Assembly (NCBI GenBank): GCA_949987705.1
Contig: OX465282.1
Coordinates: forward strand, 65,531,922 to 65,595,921
Source of the DNA: Thereva unica
Lineage: Eukaryota; Arthropoda; Insecta; Diptera; Therevidae
DNA: 64,000 nucleotides
Reading direction: 5' to 3'
The translations under genes and the position numbers were made by a program. Every line of letters begins with the position of its first letter. The stretch's first letter is position 1. Positions 22,079 to 32,707 of the stretch are shown here, piece by piece. The notes beneath the pieces are model-generated. The model was given only the letters and a program-made list of their open reading frames with translations, made no database searches and was not told the DNA's origin.

Positions 22079-22815
22079 ATGCAATCTGGCCATTTTGTAA
22101 AAATATCAAGATGGCGGTTCCAAAATGGCGCCCGATTTTTGAAATTGTGCTCCGCGGCCCTCTGACATGGGTATCAAATGAAAGGATATGACAGGTAGAA
22201 CACAATAAGCTATGTGGCGTCATTCCAAATTCAAAATGGCGGCCAACACTAAATTGCGGAAAGCTTATAATAGACTAAAAAGTAGAAAATATAACCGATC
22301 AACTTCCAATTTTGCACACACTCGTAGTTCGGGTGGTTAATGTGTATGAATGATGAGATGAATAGTTGAGTTAAGGGTGAGTTGATAATAAAGAAGCAAT
22401 ACACGTTACAAAAAATCACAAACAAACATAGAGATGCTGCTGTCAACTAAATTCAACTACTCAAATACTGAACTCATGTCCGTATGCATAATTTCAACTA
22501 AACCCAGGTAGCAGAGCTGAGTCGAGTTCAGTCAACCTTAACCCAACTCGACTCCCGTTTACATGTAGTTAGACTTAGGTTCAACTTGAGTTCAACTCAT
22601 CATGTATAAGTACTAAATGCAATCTGACCTTTTTGTAAAAAAATCAAGAAGACGGTTCCGAGATGGCGGCCGTTTTTGCATTTATGTTCCACCGAGCCCA
22701 CGACATGGGTATCAAATGAATACAGTAAACTGTGTGACGTAATTTTAAATCTAATAGAATTGCCATCATAAAATGGCGGAATACATATAATAAACTAAAA
22801 AGTAGAAAATAAAAT
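22079..22815. repeat. diverged tandem duplication inside the foldback
   Basis: TGCAATCTGGCCATTTTGTA...GATGGCGGTTCC (22079) is repeated near 22617 with similar downstream order (ACATGGGTATCAAATGAA, then AATAGACTAAAAAGTAGAAA). The unit is about 540 bp. Confidence 0.7.
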
Positions 22816-22837
22816 AAATGGTTAAAAAAATTTTTAA

Positions 22838-23172
22838 AAAAAATTCTTTTCATTAACTAAAAAATGTACTGAAAAGTAAAAAATAAAAAATATTTTAAAG
22901 AAAGCGTGAAATTTCAATTTTAATGAAAAAGTTAATTAAAAGAATGGCGCATTTTTCATCAAAAAATTTTGTTAGAATTTGAAATTAACAAAGCAAAAAA
23001 TTGAGGGTTATTGTAAATCTCACGCGATTTACAGTTATATTTTCAATTTTTGATGAAAAATGCGCCATTCTTTTAATTCACTTTTTCATTAAAATTGAAA
23101 TTTCACGCTTTCTTTAAAATATTTTTTATTTTTTACTTTTCAGTACATTTTTTAGTTAATGAAAAGAATTTG
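22838..23172. repeat. internal ~130-bp-arm palindrome
   Basis: Arms about 22838-22968 and 23045-23172 are nearly perfect reverse complements (e.g. GAATGGCGCATTTTTCATCA against its complement), joined by a ~75-bp loop. Confidence 0.8.
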
Positions 23173-23560
23173 ACCTGCCCGATATCGCCCGAACCAAGAA
23201 AGATTATTGACTTACTTGAGGTGCTGTTCGTAGCGTATTAGTGACAATATAATCTGAAAAGATTTTTATATTCGGTCGAGAGGTTTTTTGGTTTAAATGA
23301 CATAAGTGATGTTTGTACCTGCACGATATCGCGCGAACCATAAAAGATATCGACTTAGTTGATCGAAGAGTATTAACCAAAATATGATCTGAAAAGATTT
23401 TCATAAAATTCGGTCGAACCGTTTTTTTTTTTAACGACGTTTATGATTATTGTAACTGGACGATACCGCGCGAACTAAAAACTATATCGATTTCTTTGAA
23501 GTGCCGAAAAAAGAACGTTGAATTAACGAAGAAATGCTCTGAAAAAAATTTCATAATATT
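23172..23560 (-). repeat. tandem repeats, right array of the foldback (inverted)
   Basis: Reverse-complement copies of the units at 20318-20815: TGCACGATATCGCGCGAACC, AAAAGATATCGACTTA and the AATCTGAAAAGATTTT boxes occur in mirrored order. Confidence 0.75.
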
Positions 23561-24063
23561 CGGTCGGGCTTTTTTTGTTTAAATAGAAAAACTTCGGCTA
23601 ATTGTCAGAAAGACCTTAAATTGACAAGTTTTGCTAATATCTAATAAACTCGATGTAATGAGACCCGTTCTAAACGAAGTGATCTTTTTTGGGTTCTGCA
23701 CAGCGATAGCCTTTGAACAAAACATCACTTGTCAAAATCCGACAACCTTTCAAAATCGTGCAAAAATTTCGTTACCCTTTACAAACAGCACGGATTTTTC
23801 AAACCTTGGATTAGCACTTTTTGACGGGGAATTGTTTTCTACGCGTGATACAGTTTCAGGAAATTTGTCCTTTTTGGTCAAGTCTGACAAGTACTTTACA
23901 GTTACAGTTTTGCTAATATCTCCGCTTCAGCACGCTCAATACGAATTTGACCATCCGCTTTAGTGCAGCGAACGAAATACGGAAGAAATGTTTGTTTGCT
24001 AATGTTCAGGAAAAACAAATTCTCTAGAAAAATCTTGTGGATTTACTACTATTATATATAGTT

Positions 24064-24707
24064 ATTTGAACTAGCTTCTCTCGGGATTGCTTTGTAATCA
24101 GTTCTGATACTAGCCAATTTTCCACTAGTGCTAAAAGTAAAACTATTTTGTAAGAAGTCAGTTTATTCCATCTTCGTTCATCATACTGGGAAGTTAATCG
24201 TGGTGGACCAAAGGGGTCAAACCCACATCCCAACTAGTTTTTGCTTTTTTTATGTGGCATGGTGAAGTCCAACCTTTTGTACGTAGATGTCGATGAACCT
24301 TGCGTTTGATCTGTGTTATATGGTCTCAACAACACCGACTGTGTGTTCTATTTATTAACAAAAAGAAGGTATGTAGTGGGCCTGAGTTGGGTCTAGTTGG
24401 CTAGTCTTGGGAAAATACAAGGTGCGCGGTAAAAATTAGCGAGGGCTACTACATTCCTAGCGTGGCTTAAAGGATCTATACAGGAGCAACAGGGTGCTTT
24501 CGCCAATGCACCTTTTTCGTTTAGCACCTTCTCCAGCCAAGTCAATCTAGTTTTGGGGGCGCCTGTAATACAGGCTCGCGCCACGCAACCGCCAAAAACA
24601 ATTAAATTTAAAATCTTTTTTTTTTTTTTATATTATTTATTTATAGAGGATAACCAACCTGAAATTAGATTATATGTACCCTCTGTATTATTGTACATTT
24701 ATTTTAT
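24064..24707. other. intronic stretch without a recognisable gene
   Basis: 24393-24584 (minus) is open for 63 codons without recognisable similarity. A T-run lies at 24616-24630. Confidence 0.35.
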
Positions 24708-25975
24708 ACTAGCAAAAAACCCGCGTGCGTTGCAACGCCTTTCAATAAAAAAAGATTATGTGTCCGCGGTAGGAAAAAGTATAATGAAAAAAAGAACAAA
24801 TCTGCAAAATTGATTTTGGATACATATAAAAATTTAGAGTTACCTATAAAAAATATGTTACAACTTTTTTTTAAATTTGATGTTGAGCGCCACCTATCGG
24901 AAGAAGTACAATCGACACCTAGCAAACATATTTTTTGGATATGTTTGTCTAAGTGTCTATCGTACTTCTTGTGCTTTTGCTCGCACAGCGGTGCCCGTGA
25001 TAAACTTATGGTAAAATAAGCACACATGAAATAGTCTTAAAAGGGTAACCCCCAACAAAAATAAATGTTAGTGAAACAGTCAGCAACTTTATGCGCATAG
25101 TATAATCTCAAGAAAATAAGTCAGATCTGCATTGTGTTATAAAAATTTTGGGGAGGCAGGCATTAGTATGGACTTTTAGTTAAATTAAACATTCAATAAT
25201 CCAAAAAATATTATTACATCCTGAAAGAAAGAATATACTAATTTAAGATTTAAAAATGGGCTTTTGACGGTAATGGACAGTAAACGCTTGGAGTCATGTA
25301 CTGAAGGAGTGTGACTTCAGACGGAATTTATAAGGTCCGATCAAACATTCGTTATTTGCTACCTCAAAAAACCCCAGATATCGATTTTCATTGGAATCGG
25401 ATCACAATTGGCAAATTCGTCGGCCATATTGGGGCGGCCATTTTGAATTTATTAGTTTTGTTTAAACATTCGTTATTTGCTACCTCATAAAACTCCAGAT
25501 ACCGATTGTCATTGGAATCGGAATACAATTGGCAAATTCGTCAGCCATATTGGCGCGGCCATTTTGAATTTATAAGGTCCGATCAAACATTCGTTATTTG
25601 CTACCTCAAAAAACCCCAGATATCGATTTTCATTGGAATCGGATCACAATTGGCAAATTCGTCGGCCATATTGGCGCGGCCATTTTGAATTTTTAAGTTT
25701 TGACCACAAATTCGTTTTTAGCGACCTTAAGAACCCCTAGATACCCACTTTCATTGAAATCGGAACACAATTTGCAAATTCATATTTTGGTGGCCATTTT
25801 GAATTTCGGTCATTTTTCGGCGGCCATTTTGAATTTCGAAAATCGGGCTTCGAGGTGTTTCAGGGCAGACCCCAACGGACCTTCGTGCAAAATTTCGAAG
25901 CTCTACGATGACTGGTGCGCCCGCTATAGCGCACACATACATACACGCATACAGAAACTTTCTTTTATTAATTAG
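24708..25975 (+). mobile_element. unclassified repeat element starting ACTAGCAAAAAACCCGCGTG
   Basis: The start ACTAGCAAAAAACCCGCGTG...GTTGCAACGCC and the next ~160 bp recur, inverted and diverged, at 49500-49682, so this is a dispersed family. The element ends near CGCACACATACATACACGCATAC and a T/A-rich tail. A tandem array (25331-25810) makes up most of its 3' half. No coding capacity; superfamily unknown to me. Confidence 0.55.
25331..25850 (+). repeat. tandem ~120-bp repeats with GGCCATTTTGAATTT boxes
   Basis: Four units, each with ACATTCGTTATTTGCTACCT, CCAGATA(T/C)CGATT, ATTGGAATCGGA, CAATTGGCAAATTCGTC and GCGGCCATTTTGAATTT. Units 1 and 3 share AAGGTCCGATC while 2 and 4 share AGTTTTG, hinting at a two-unit higher-order period. 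Confidence 0.85.
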
Positions 25976-28900
25976 ATGTCATTTATTAATTTAGTTTCTG
26001 TTAGATATTTTCTTAATTTTGTTATTTCGCTGGGATAGTTTCCAAGGATTTCTTCAAGGTGTTGCTTTATGTCGTGTTTTCTTCTTGTAGTTTCATATTT
26101 GGGACAGTCTATTAGTATATGAGTAACGGTTAGTTGTGTGTTGCATATGTTACAGGTGGGTGGGGGTTCTTTTTGTAATATCCACTTATGTGTGAGGTTT
26201 GTGTGTCCAGTTCTTACCCTCGTTAGGCAGGTTTCATATTTCCTGTTTTGGTGGTGGGCTGTTTCCCAGATTTCTATCGTTTTCTTAATGTCAACCAATT
26301 GGGTAGGGTTTTGAAGCCATTCAGTATTCCACTGGGATATGATTTGTTTCTTTATGTCTTCGGCAATTGTTGAGTATAGTGGCGCGAATTCAAAATTTAT
26401 TGTACCTGTTAATGCTTCTTTTGCTGCTGCATCTGCTTCTTCATTTCCTTTGATTCCAATATGACTTGGAATCCAAAGAAATTTTACGTTTTTCCGCTGG
26501 GCTAGGGTTTGGTGAAGTGTGTCATTTATTTTCCAGACAATTGGGTTCCTGCTAAAATTATTGCATATTGCATTTAATGAGCTTAGGGAATCTGTGATCA
26601 CTATTGCTTCTCTGATGTGGTCTTTACGGTGTATCATGTCTACGGCATGTTGTAAGGCGTGTAGCTCGGCATCAATTCTTATTTTAATAGTGCTGCCATT
26701 TATGATTATTGCAAAGCCTGTACTGTCTTCTGTTTTTGATCCGTCTGTGTATATTTGTGTGTATGTCCTATATCTATTTAATATTTCTAGGAGTTCTTGT
26801 TTATATATAGCTGGGTCAGTGTCTTCTTTCTTCTTTTGGGCTAATGTTTTTATAACGTGTATGGTTTTTGTTACCCATGGAGGATGTTCAGGCTGTAATA
26901 TCTTTAGTGGTGTTGTAGATTTGTTGTAATTTATGGATTGGATGGTGGTGATGAATCGGTGGTATAATAGTTTATCTGAGTATCTGTTTCCTTGGTGCGT
27001 TTGGATTTGGGGAAGATTTACTATGCTATAGTTGAGATGCGTTGGTAAGCTCCTAATTTTTAGGACATAGTTGGACTGTAGGATCTCTCTTCTATATTTG
27101 AGCGGGGTGATGTTCGCATCTACCTCCATGCTTTTGACCGGGGTTGTTCTGAAAGCTCCTGTAGCTATTCTAATTGCTGTGTTTTGGACGGTGTTTAGTT
27201 GCTTTAGGTGTTTGTTGTTGGCGCTGTTGTAGACTATGGCCCCGTAGTCTATAATAGGTAGTATAGTTGATTTATAGATTTTGAGGAGAGAAAATCTGTT
27301 AGTGCCCCATTGTGTATTGGCAAGGCTTTTTATAATATTCATCTTTTGAATACATTTGTTTTTTACGTTTCTTAGATGCGTTTTCCAGGTAAGTTTTCTG
27401 TCGAAAGTCATTCCTAGTATCTTGACTTCGTTTTTGTATATTATTTCCGTGTTTTCTAATGTGATTCTAGGATTTGTGATTTTGTATTTGTTTGTGAAAT
27501 GGATGGCCGTTGTTTTTTCTGCTGTGAATATATATCCTGTTTTCTTTGACCAGTTTTGTAGGTTTATAAGTGTATCTTGTATTTTTTTTGTATAATAGAT
27601 GTCGATTGGTGTCTCATATATATTACAAAATCATCAGCATATAGTAATGCTTTTACTGGCTCGTTGCAGTTGGTAGTTATATTATTGATTGCAATGAGAA
27701 ATAAGGATACACTTAGTACGGAGCCTTGGGGAAGGCCATTTTCCATTGTATACTCGTTTGATTCCACGTCGTTTAATAGAACTTTGAATTTTCTTTCACT
27801 TAGGAAGTTTTTTATATATTCGGAAAGGTGTCCTTTGATACCGATTTCTTTTATTTCCTGCAGTATACGGTATTTCCATGTTGTGTCGTATGCTTTTCTA
27901 ATATCTAAAGAAACTGCTATTAGGTGTTCTTTGTTTACAAATGCTTGCAGAATTTCATGTTGCAGTTTGGCTGCACAGTCGGTGGTGGAGTGGCATTTGC
28001 GGAAGCCACATTGTGATGGAGTTATTATTTTTCTTTCGTTTAGGATCCAGGTAAGTCTATTGGAAATAATTTTTTCTAATGTTTTCGATAAGCATGATGT
28101 TAACGAAATTAACCGGATGTTATCTAGTTGGGATCGGTCTCGTCCTGGTTTTGGTATGGGAATTGCGAGGGAAGTTTTCCATTTATTGGGGAATTTTTCG
28201 GTAATAAAAATGTTGTTGTAGAAGCTCAGTATATATGCTAGGGATTTGTCATTAAGGTTTTTTATCATTTGGTAGTGGATATCGTCTGGTCCTGGTGATG
28301 ATCCTCTGCAGTGTTTGAGCACATTTTTTAATTCCCCTAATGTTATTTCTTTGTTGTAATTTTCACTACTGTCTTTAATGAATTCGATTGGGATGTTTTC
28401 CGTATCGGCTTTATAATTTCTAAAATTTTCTTCGTAGGATTATGTAGAAGTAGTTTTAGCGTAGTGTTTAGAAATTAGTTCGGCTATTTCCATTCTATTG
28501 CTGATAATTTTGTTGTTGTTATTTATATATTCGATGTTATTTGTCTTTGCTTGAGAGTTTATTTTCCTTATGTTATTCCATATTGTGGAGGTTGGTGTTA
28601 AGAAGTTGATATTCTGTACGAAGTTTCTCCAAGATTCCCTTTTTGCTTCTCTAATGAGACGTCGGGAGATTGCTTTTGCTTTTTGGTGGTTTATAAGGTT
28701 GGTTTTTGTTGGTTTTTTTCGATATTTATTCGGGGCCTTTTTCCTGTTTTTGACTGCTTTTTTTATATCATTATTCCACCAAGGAACTAATGGTCTCTTT
28801 GAGTAGTGAGGAGTTTTTGGAATACATGACTTAGCTGCATTTATTATTTGATCCGTGATATATTTACATTCTTCATCGACGCTATATTCTTCGGTTTTTT

Positions 28901-29639
28901 GTAGGTTGACTATTTGTTTGAATTCTTGCCAATTAGCTTTTTTTGTTACCCATTTTGGTCTTCTGATTTCACAGCTTTTGTGGTTATCATGCTGAATTAG
29001 TATTGGAAAGTGGTCACTATTGTGTAGATCCGGATGCGCGTTCAATTGGAACCTATTCATTTGATGGTCTATACTTAATGTTAGATCAATTATGCTTGTT
29101 TTTCCTGTGTATGCGGTAAAGTGTGTAGGAACTTTTAGTTTGTTGATGATACCTATATTATGCTGCTGTATAAGGCCTTCTATTATTTTTCCTCTACGGT
29201 CTGTGAGTTCAGATCCCCATAGGGAATTATGTGCGTTGAAGTCACCTAAAAGAAGGGCTGGTTTTGGGATTTGTGTGATGGTATTACTCAGTTCCGTGTA
29301 TGTCAGGTATTGTGAATTTGGGAGGTATATGTTGCAAATTACGGTCTTAATTGGATAGTTGATTCTTACTGCTATTGTTTGGTAGTTTGTTTGTAATGGT
29401 ATTAATTCATAAGGTATGCTGTGTTTTATTGCGATTAGGGTACCTCCGCAGGTGTTTCCCCCGCTAGTATAGTCATTTCTTTCAATGTTGTAGTTTTTTA
29501 ATTGAAATTGTTGCTGTGGTTGTAGTCTTGTTTCTTGTAGGCATATTATGAGAGGGTTGATCTCATTGATAACTAATTGGAGTTCTGGAAGTTTAGAGAA
29601 TAGTCCATTTAAATTCCATTGAAGTATAAAGGTGTTCAT
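25972..29639 (-). pseudogene. I-clade-like LINE ORF2: endonuclease, RT, RNase H, CCHC; two lesions
   Basis: ATG at 29639 lies 26 bp after the ORF1 stop. Endonuclease: FILQWNLNGL, QETRL, LLLGDFNAHN, and SDHFPI near 28990. A TAA at 28440-28442 interrupts the frame between endonuclease and RT. RT: GPDDIHYQMIK, CGFRKCHSTTDC, SLDIRKAYDT (motif A), ENGLPQGSVLS, and LLYADDFVIY (motif C). One base is lost from an A-run at 27586-27593, shifting the frame. RNase H follows (YTDGSK near 26740; DAELHAL; ITDSLS; EEADAAAK), then a C-terminal Cys/His region CNICNTQ..THILIDC. RNase H plus endonuclease fits the I/Outcast-type LINEs. The stop codon almost abuts the neighbouring repeat, so the 3' UTR is very short. 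Confidence 0.9.
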
Positions 29640-29664
29640 TTTGTTGTTTTTGATATTTGTGGAT

Positions 29665-30508
29665 TTATCCACCTCTTTTTTTTGGTCTTGCTCTAGATTT
29701 TCTACTAGCTGTAGATTGGTCTGAGCGTATTGATGCTTGATCTTCGTTTATTGTTTGGGATAGTGCGTTTGTTATGTTGCTGGGGACGGTGAAAATTGTC
29801 GTATCTGGACTTGGTTCGATGTTTGATGTAGCTATATTGAGGTTTGACTTTGGTGTTGGGACAATTGTTAGATTATTTGGTTTTCTCTGGGTTGAGTCTT
29901 CGCTTATTACTGTGATATTTTTCTTTTTTTGTTCGTTTGTTTGATCGTTGTTTGTTTCTCTTTTCCTTTTAGTTGAAGTTGATCGTGAGCGCTGATGTCT
30001 GATGATTGTTTGATTGTTTTGTGTCTTGTATTTAACCGTAGTTGGGAAGTCGTATGACATGGGAGATGGAAGTGAAGGAAATTCTTCTTCAAGGTCTAAA
30101 TCTAGAAATCTGTTGCTATTTAATCTGGAGGATAGACTCTTTTTGTTCCGTGGGACTTCAAGTGAGGCTTCAAGGAAACACAAGTTTCTGACCGCCATTG
30201 TTTCGTTTATTTCCCTTTGTCGTATTTTTTCTGGGCAGTATTTATGGGTTGCAATGTGGGTTTGCTTGCAATTAATACATTTGGCAGGTTTAGTGCACTT
30301 GGGATGTTTCGGGTTTTCACTACAGTTGATGCATATTTCTAGGCTCCTACAAAATTTGGTTGTGTGCCCGTATTTAAAGCATTTATAACACTGTTTGGTT
30401 GGTTGTATATAGCTGTCACAGGGAATGCGTACTTTATATAGAAAGATGTATTGTGGCGTTTTATTTCCATGGAAGTTTATTTTGACGGCTTGTGAATTTT
30501 CCCATTTT
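29665..30508 (-). pseudogene. I-like LINE ORF1, C-terminal part with three CCHC knuckles
   Basis: Continuous minus-strand frame from 30508 to the TAA at 29665. It holds three zinc knuckles at about 30400-30240: CYKCFKYGHTTKFC, CINCSENPKHPKC and CINCKQTHIATHKYC. A basic, Ser/Thr-rich tail ends in RARPKKRGG. The N-terminal part is at 31289-31714, separated by an inserted element. Role: nucleic-acid-binding Gag-like protein. Confidence 0.85.
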
Positions 30509-30784
30509 TAACCGACTTCAAAAAAAGAGGAGGTTACTCAATTCGACGTGTAGGTATTTTGTGGTCCTGTTCACGCATAACTTTGTAACCCAATAACTTT
30601 TTTGCTTTTTTTTTGGTTCATTTGAAGGGGGAGCTTCCCACGGTGGTCCCGTTAAATTTTTTCTAAATTCTGATAACGGAGTTCGAAGTTAGGCAGAAAA
30701 AACTGTTAAAATTCAACCTGTTAAAGTTCAACCTAAACATTTCATGGGCACCGAACAAATTACTTTATTGTTGTCAATCTGGCA

Positions 30785-30860
30785 GCAGCCCGGTGGCGGA
30801 GTGGGTGGAGCGTCGGATCCTCGATTCAGCGCTACAGGTTCGATTCCGGTCGGGGCAGCC
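30785..30860 (+). repeat. tRNA-like sequence (A and B boxes)
   Basis: A box TGGCGGAGTGG and B box GGTTCGATTCC at the right spacing, followed by a T-run terminator (30862-30868). No good cloverleaf acceptor stem, so it is a pseudo-tRNA or SINE head. Confidence 0.55.
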
Positions 30861-30924
30861 GGTTTTTTTCTTTTTCTCTTTTTCTTTTTTCTGAAATGAT
30901 TTATTAACATATTGGTCAGCGGCC

Positions 30925-31015
30925 GATAGTGCTTAACATAGCGCAAAGGGCTGGAGCCAAGTATTCTTGTCTGTGGGATCTGTGGGGTGCGAGTTCGATC
31001 CCAAGGGCTCGCGGT
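30925..31015 (+). repeat. second tRNA-like B box region
   Basis: GAGTTCGATCC near 30990 matches a B box. The upstream A box is weaker. Confidence 0.35.
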
Positions 31016-31020
31016 GCTTA

Positions 31021-31195
31021 AAGAATGGATCTAGAAAGAAGAATCACTTTTGAAGACGGTGCTAACACATGTGGGTGATATATTAAGCCTAACAAAGAAA
31101 TGTAAACAATTGCCGAAGCAAGAGTTAGTGCAATCAAAGTCAACTACTACCTGGCACCGTCTTCAAAAGTGATTCTTCTTTCTAGATCCATTCTT
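31021..31195. repeat. perfect 42-bp inverted repeat with ~91-bp loop
   Basis: 31021-31062 and 31154-31195 are exact reverse complements (start AAGAATGGATCTAGAAAGAA). Possibly a small nested MITE or a transcribed hairpin. Confidence 0.85.
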
Positions 31196-31274
31196 ATTGG
31201 ATTGATGTTGTTAAGAATTACAAACAATTATTTCATCCTTTTTTGTGCATCGCAGGTTTTTTCTGAAGTCGGTT

Positions 31275-31714
31275 TTTAAAATTTTTTTTTATATTTCTCC
31301 GTTTTCGTCTTTGGTTCTTTTCTTCAGTCTTTGTAAGGAGTGAATTTTAATCGGAGATTCAATTTCGTTTAGTAGAGTGACGTCGTCGATATCACAATCT
31401 ATTCCCTTGACCACCGCTGCTCGAGTGAGGAAGGCGATTGGAATGTACGAATTATAATTCAATTGCTTTAGTGCTTCGTTTTGTACTATATCATTGGCGA
31501 TATGTGCTCTACTTGTTTCAACTATAACCGTATTTCTACTGACCTGTTTTACTTCCTTTATAAATTCCTTTTTTTCTTCGAATGTTTGGATGATTGTTTT
31601 GGCTGTTTTAATTTTGCTAATTGGGGTTTTGTTATTGCATCTTACGATGACTTTGAATATTCCTGGATCGAAAGTGTTAGGATAGAGGTTTATGCCATCT
31701 GATGTTGATGCCAT
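31275..31714 (-). pseudogene. I-like LINE ORF1, N-terminal part
   Basis: ATG at 31712-31714; reads towards 31289, where the frame meets a stop created by the insertion. The final part (SLQRLKKRTK near 31330) is the usual segment before the ORF1 linker and knuckles of I/R1-type Gag proteins. The insertion at 30510-31274 separates it from the zinc knuckles. Confidence 0.8.
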
Positions 31715-31960
31715 CGTGGCGGTTAGGTTTTATTTTCACTGATTATCACTTCACTTGATTTAATAGCGCGTCCGTATGCTTTGAGGGTCTTGCTCAGACT
31801 GTGTAAAATCTTTTATTACAACCAAAACTAAGAGGACGATTAAACAAATTATAGTAATTACAACCAGACGCATTTTGATAAAGACTAAACCGAGACTGAA
31901 GCTCTGTTCTTTAATTTAATTTTTCCAAACGTGAAAGAAAAGCTTACATCTGATTTACTT
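31715..31960 (-). other. probable 5' UTR of the I-like LINE and junction with the Penelope region
   Basis: No ORF. The LINE's 5' limit cannot be fixed from a single copy. Confidence 0.4.
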
Positions 31961-31974
31961 AATAGTAATAATAA

Positions 31975-32707
31975 AAACATCAAAATTGAGCGTAGGTGAT
32001 CCTTTATTTTTAATATACATATTTTTTATAATGGAAGGATGGACGTTTCAGCATTAATATTTATGCCATCATCAGCTAAAATATACAATTTTTTTTTAAA
32101 TAATATAATGATATAATTGATCTTGATTTATAAATCTCAACTAGTAATTAACATATTATTATGGAAGTAATTAATGAGCTTACCAAAATTTAGGAACAAT
32201 ATTCACATAGCTTAACATCAAAAAGCCAATGCGTCCGATCATCATACTATTTGTTTGGATTTGAATTTGATTATAAAACGTAACTTGACCATATTTTTTG
32301 TATGATTTTGTTTCTGTTATTGTTAATGGAATTTAATTGTTTTATTAGTTTTTATATTTTTCCCTTTTTTTGTTTTTTACTTTTGTAGAAGAAATATGAC
32401 ACATCACAAGTGCTCTAACTCTTCCGGGATGAACGTAAAACTGTAAAGTGAAAAAAAAAGTTGGAAACATTGGAGAAACTAAATAAAAATAAGAAGAGCC
32501 AACAGATAACAGTTTTAATTATTGCAATATGGTTGCGGGATGAAATATAATGGGAGAAGAACCCAATTTAAATGTAATTATTGATAAAATTGTTTAAGAA
32601 TTTTAAATTATTTTTATAATCGGTATGGTTATTAAGAACTGATTTGTGATTTTTATTGATTTGAAAGGTCTCTTTAATAAGCCTATTATTATATATATTG
32701 TCGGAAT
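31975..32707 (-). repeat. terminal non-coding region of the Penelope-like element
   Basis: Reverse complement of 48365-49105 over about 700 bp with high identity (shared GTGATGTGT(A/C)ATATTTCTTC and AATAGGCTTATTAAAGAGAC). It lies directly after the GIY-YIG domain on the same strand. Confidence 0.8.

Larger units (their letters stand above)
19649..24063. mobile_element. 4.4-kb foldback element with inverted tandem arrays
   Basis: Left arm 19649-20810 and right arm 23172-24063 are imperfect reverse complements over about 0.9-1.1 kb, including matching outer ends (AACTATA..ATAGT(A/G)GTAAAT at left, complement at right). Shared landmarks: TTAGATATTAGCAAAACTTA (20069) against its mirror near 23635, and CAGAACCCAAAAA(G)ATCACTTCG near 20017/23690. 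Inner arm parts hold tandem ~140-bp units. The 2.3-kb middle has no transposase. The structure is like FB/Galileo-type foldbacks, but the family is unassigned. Confidence 0.75.
30510..31274. mobile_element. element inserted in LINE ORF1, carrying two tRNA-like promoters
   Basis: Ends AACCGACTTCA (30510) and TGAAGTCGGTT (31264-31274) are inverted. Removing it joins the two halves of ORF1. Inside: tRNA-like sequences at 30785-30860 and 30925-31015, and a 42-bp perfect inverted repeat. The target duplication is unclear because flanks are T/A runs. From memory, AACCGACTTCAAAAAA-type ends recur widely in insects; I cannot assign a superfamily. Confidence 0.7.

Noticed and set aside
26519..28221. 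Plus-strand ORFs opposite the I-like LINE
   Set aside because: Antisense shadows of RT and RNase H coding sequence.
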